A stretch of DNA of 64,000 nucleotides from Anaerolineaceae bacterium UBA3924 (lineage in GTDB: Bacteria; Chloroflexota; Anaerolineae; Anaerolineales; Anaerolineaceae). The position numbers and the translations under genes are program-made. The DNA is taken from positions 78,187 to 142,186 of the forward strand of contig DGEO01000037.1 of assembly GCA_002385985.1 (NCBI GenBank). Direction: 5' to 3'. Below, piece by piece: positions 61,595 through 64,000 of the stretch (position 1 is its first letter; each line of letters starts with the position of its first letter). The notes beneath the pieces were generated by a model that had not been told where the DNA came from, ran no database searches, and saw only the letters and a program-made list of their open reading frames with translations.

Positions 61595-62044
61595 GTGCGC
61601 TGTCCTTACTGTCAGCATGATCGCTCTAGAGTGCTGGATACCGCCCACGACGCGCGCGGCGGGGTGCGCCGCCGCCGCGAGTGCGAAAAGTGCGGCAACC
61701 GCTTCAGCACCTACGAACGCCCCATCCTGGCCACCCCGCTGATCGTCAAACGTGACGGCACCCGCGAGGAGTTCGACCGGGACAAGCTCATTCGCGGCAT
61801 TCGCATTGCCTGCGCCAAGCGGCCGGTTTCCGCCGCGGAGATCGAGCGGCTGGTGGGTGAGATCGAGTCCTCGCTGCAGCAGATGGGCCGGGCTGAAGTC
61901 CCCTCCCGCGTGGTGGGTGACATGGTCATCTCCGGCCTGAAGGAGCTGGACCAGCTCGCTTACATCCGCTACGCCATTGTCTACCTGCACATGTCTGACC
62001 TGCAGGCTATTCGCGACGAAATCGATCGCCTACTGGAAGACTGA
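61595..62044 (+). CDS. nrdR: Transcriptional repressor NrdR
   Basis: A Zn-ribbon plus ATP-cone repressor that senses dATP/ATP and represses ribonucleotide reductase genes. The 149 residues have zinc ligands C3, C6, C30 and C33 and the ATP-cone from about residue 48 (LIVKRDGTREEFDRDKLIRGI). The start is GTG at 61595 with GGAGG eight bases upstream; an in-frame TTG 15 bases earlier would swallow the ribosome site. It lies 31 bp before nrdJ. Confidence 0.96.
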   Translation: MRCPYCQHDRSRVLDTAHDARGGVRRRRECEKCGNRFSTYERPILATPLIVKRDGTREEFDRDKLIRGIRIACAKRPVSAAEIERLVGEIESSLQQMGRAEVPSRVVGDMVISGLKELDQLAYIRYAIVYLHMSDLQAIRDEIDRLLED

Positions 62045-62075
62045 CACTGCCATTAGTTTTTAGAGGAGTATACCC

Positions 62076-64000
62076 ATGGATATGAAGCTTGACTTGCCGC
62101 GCAGTGAACTTCTGGAAACCCCTCCCCTGCCGGATAACCTCCCCGGTATTGACCTGACTCACAACGCCCGCCAGGTGCTCGTCCGCCGCTACGTCCGCCG
62201 CGGTGAGGACGGCCAGCCGGTGGAATCCGTGGAGGAAATGTTCTGGCGTGTGGCCTATCACATCGCAAAGGTGGAAACCGCCTGGGGCGGGGATGTCGAG
62301 CAGCGCGCGGTGGAGTTCTACCGCCTGCTGACCAGCAAAAAGTTCTTCCCCAACTCGCCCACTTTTACCGGTGCCGGCACTCCCCTGGGCCAGCTGGCGG
62401 CGTGCTTCGTGCTGCCCATTTCCGATGATATGGGCCGCTCCTCCTCAGGCATTTTCGAAACCCTGCGCGACGCCGCGCTTATCCAGCAGACCGGCGGCGG
62501 CAACGGGTTCGGCTTCTCGCGCCTGCGCCCCAAGGGCAGCCTGGTGAAATCCTCCGCCGGTCAGGCCACCGGACCGGTCGGCTTCCTGCGCGTCTACGAC
62601 AACGCCTTCGGCGAAATTGCCCAGGGCGGGACCCGGCGCGGGGCCAACATGGCCGTGCTGCGGGTGGATCACCCGGATATTGAAGAGTTCATCACCTGCA
62701 AGACCGACGAGAACCAGATCACCAACTTCAACATCTCCGTCGGCATCACCGACGCTTTTATGAAAGCGGTGGAGCAGGATGAAGACTGGCCGCTGGTCTT
62801 CCCGGACGTGCGCGACCCGCGCTACCGCCAGGTGGACGGCACACTGGAGCAGATGGTCGAAGCGGGCGTGCCCCTGGTGACCTACAAAACCGTCCGCGCC
62901 CGCGAGCTGTTCGAGAAAATCGTCCGGCAGGCGCACCACAACGGCGAGCCGGGCGTCCTCTTCCTCGACGCGGCCAACCGTGCCAACCCGGTCCCGCACC
63001 TGTATCCGCTCGAGGCGACCAACCCGTGCGGCGAGCAGTGGCTGGGGCCGTACGAGAACTGCTGCCTGGGATCGGTCAACCTGGCCCAGCACTTCGGCCC
63101 CGAAGGCACGGTGGACTGGGATGAGCTGCGCAAGAGCGTTGAGCTGGCCACCATCTTCCTGGATGATGTGGTCGAAGCCAACAACTATGTCCCGGCTGTT
63201 CCTGAGCTGAAAGCGGCCGCTCACCGTGCCCGCCGCATTGGCCTGGGCCTGATGGGCCTGGCCGACCTGATGTACCATGTCGGCATCCGCTACGGGTCGC
63301 CGGAGGGGCAGGAGTTCGCCGCCCAGGTGATGGAATTCATCCGCTATCACTCCATGCGGACGTCCATCCGCCTGGCCGAACAGCGCGGTGCCTTCCCGGC
63401 CATCGAAGGCTCGATCTACGACCCGCAGAGCCTGCGCTGGCAGCCCCCCACCCCGCTGGAACCGTACCAGAACGACTGGGGCCGGCCGGAGATCCACTGG
63501 GATGAAATTGTGACCGGAATCCAGCGCTCCGGCATCCGCAACGCCGCGCAGACCACCATCGCCCCCACCGGCACCATCGCCACGGTGGCCGGCTGCGAAG
63601 GCTACGGCTGCGAGCCGGTCTTCGCCCTGGCTTACATCCGCCATGTGAACGACAACGGTAATGACCTGCAGCTGACCTACACCAGCCCGCAGTTCGAGCA
63701 GGCGCTGATCCGCGCGGGCATCTCCGAGGATGACCGCGCCCGGATCATCGAACAGGTCATGGAGGCCGGCTCCTGCCAGGATGTCCTTGAGCTTCCTGAG
63801 GAGATCCGCGACGTGTTTGTCGTCTCCCAGGACATCACCGCCGAGGAGCATGTGCGCATGCAGGCCGCCATGCAGGCCTTCGTCGACAACAGCCTGTCCA
63901 AGACCATCAACTTCCCGCCCGAAGCCACCCCCGAGGACGTAGCCACCGCCTACCGGCTGGCCTGGAAGCTGGGCTGCAAGGGGATCACCGTTTACGTGAC
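62076..64000 (+). CDS. nrdJ: Adenosylcobalamin-dependent (class II) ribonucleotide reductase, partial
   Basis: Reduces ribonucleotides to deoxyribonucleotides using adenosylcobalamin. The first 641 codons are in the window and the C-terminus is missing. The class II/NrdJ catalytic core is visible: [20 protein letters not shown] (active-site cysteine of the pair), [16 protein letters not shown], the NPCGEQ loop with the thiyl-radical cysteine, [12 protein letters not shown], and the [14 protein letters not shown] substrate loop. No N-terminal ATP-cone is present. GGAG precedes the ATG at 62076. Confidence 0.95.
   Translation, partial: MDMKLDLPRSELLETPPLPDNLPGIDLTHNARQVLVRRYVRRGEDGQPVESVEEMFWRVAYHIAKVETAWGGDVEQRAVEFYRLLTSKKFFPNSPTFTGAGTPLGQLAACFVLPISDDMGRSSSGIFETLRDAALIQQTGGGNGFGFSRLRPKGSLVKSSAGQATGPVGFLRVYDNAFGEIAQGGTRRGANMAVLRVDHPDIEEFITCKTDENQITNFNISVGITDAFMKAVEQDEDWPLVFPDVRDPRYRQVDGTLEQMVEAGVPLVTYKTVRARELFEKIVRQAHHNGEPGVLFLDAANRANPVPHLYPLEATNPCGEQWLGPYENCCLGSVNLAQHFGPEGTVDWDELRKSVELATIFLDDVVEANNYVPAVPELKAAAHRARRIGLGLMGLADLMYHVGIRYGSPEGQEFAAQVMEFIRYHSMRTSIRLAEQRGAFPAIEGSIYDPQSLRWQPPTPLEPYQNDWGRPEIHWDEIVTGIQRSGIRNAAQTTIAPTGTIATVAGCEGYGCEPVFALAYIRHVNDNGNDLQLTYTSPQFEQALIRAGISEDDRARIIEQVMEAGSCQDVLELPEEIRDVFVVSQDITAEEHVRMQAAMQAFVDNSLSKTINFPPEATPEDVATAYRLAWKLGCKGITVYV

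Overview
This 64 kb window is GC-rich, gene-dense bacterial chromosome and looks like core genome. The gene content suggests Chloroflexota, probably class Anaerolineae: a division and cell-wall (dcw) cluster headed by mraZ, a T-box leader on ileS, lipoprotein and secretion genes without any outer-membrane genes, a KimA-type permease linked to two RCK proteins, an NrdR plus adenosylcobalamin-dependent (class II) ribonucleotide reductase pair, and GAF-containing signalling proteins. The lineage is inferred from gene content only. No 16S rRNA, tRNA, IS element, prophage or CRISPR array was seen.

Layout. 1-6013 (minus): punA, an Ig-like membrane protein, a GNAT acetyltransferase, a multi-TM/GAF/HTH protein, an S1-domain protein and the 5' part of ftsK. 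6332-7927 (plus): a membrane diguanylate cyclase, converging on a minus block of threonine aldolase, rluD, lspA, a DUF123 protein, ileS with its T-box, nth, a SHOCT protein and pyrimidine-nucleoside phosphorylase. 17231-20998 (minus): a ribosome/membrane-insertion operon rpmH-rnpA-yidD-(beta-propeller lipoprotein)-yidC-khpB with a strong promoter at one end and a terminator at the other. 21025-24409 (minus): kimA and two RCK genes. 24599-36000: ldh, mtaB, a lipoprotein, a cold-shock protein, a DUF218 protein, a MalY/PatB-type lyase, two methyltransferases, proC, comM and a phosphodiester glycosidase. 36467-37306: an NYN-nuclease/cold-shock-domain fusion. 37351-43038: an ABC-2 exporter with a 56-residue membrane protein, divergent from a NarL-type two-component system.

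43620-61176 (plus) is the dcw cluster: mraZ-rsmH-ftsL-pbp-murF-mraY-murD-ftsW-murG-(CvpA-like)-murC-murB-ddl-ftsQ-ftsA-ftsZ. It starts with a promoter and a four-repeat MraZ operator, ends in an intrinsic terminator and lacks murE. It supplies most cytoplasmic steps of peptidoglycan precursor synthesis together with the core divisome.

61177-64000 holds a long non-coding stretch followed by nrdR and nrdJ (running off the end). The non-coding stretch contains what looks like an undescribed structured RNA, then a promoter and a GC-rich palindrome followed by a T run. This stretch, the NYN-CSD fusion, the kinase-less membrane sensor with a C-terminal HTH, and the extra genes inside the yidC and kimA operons are the least ordinary parts of the window.
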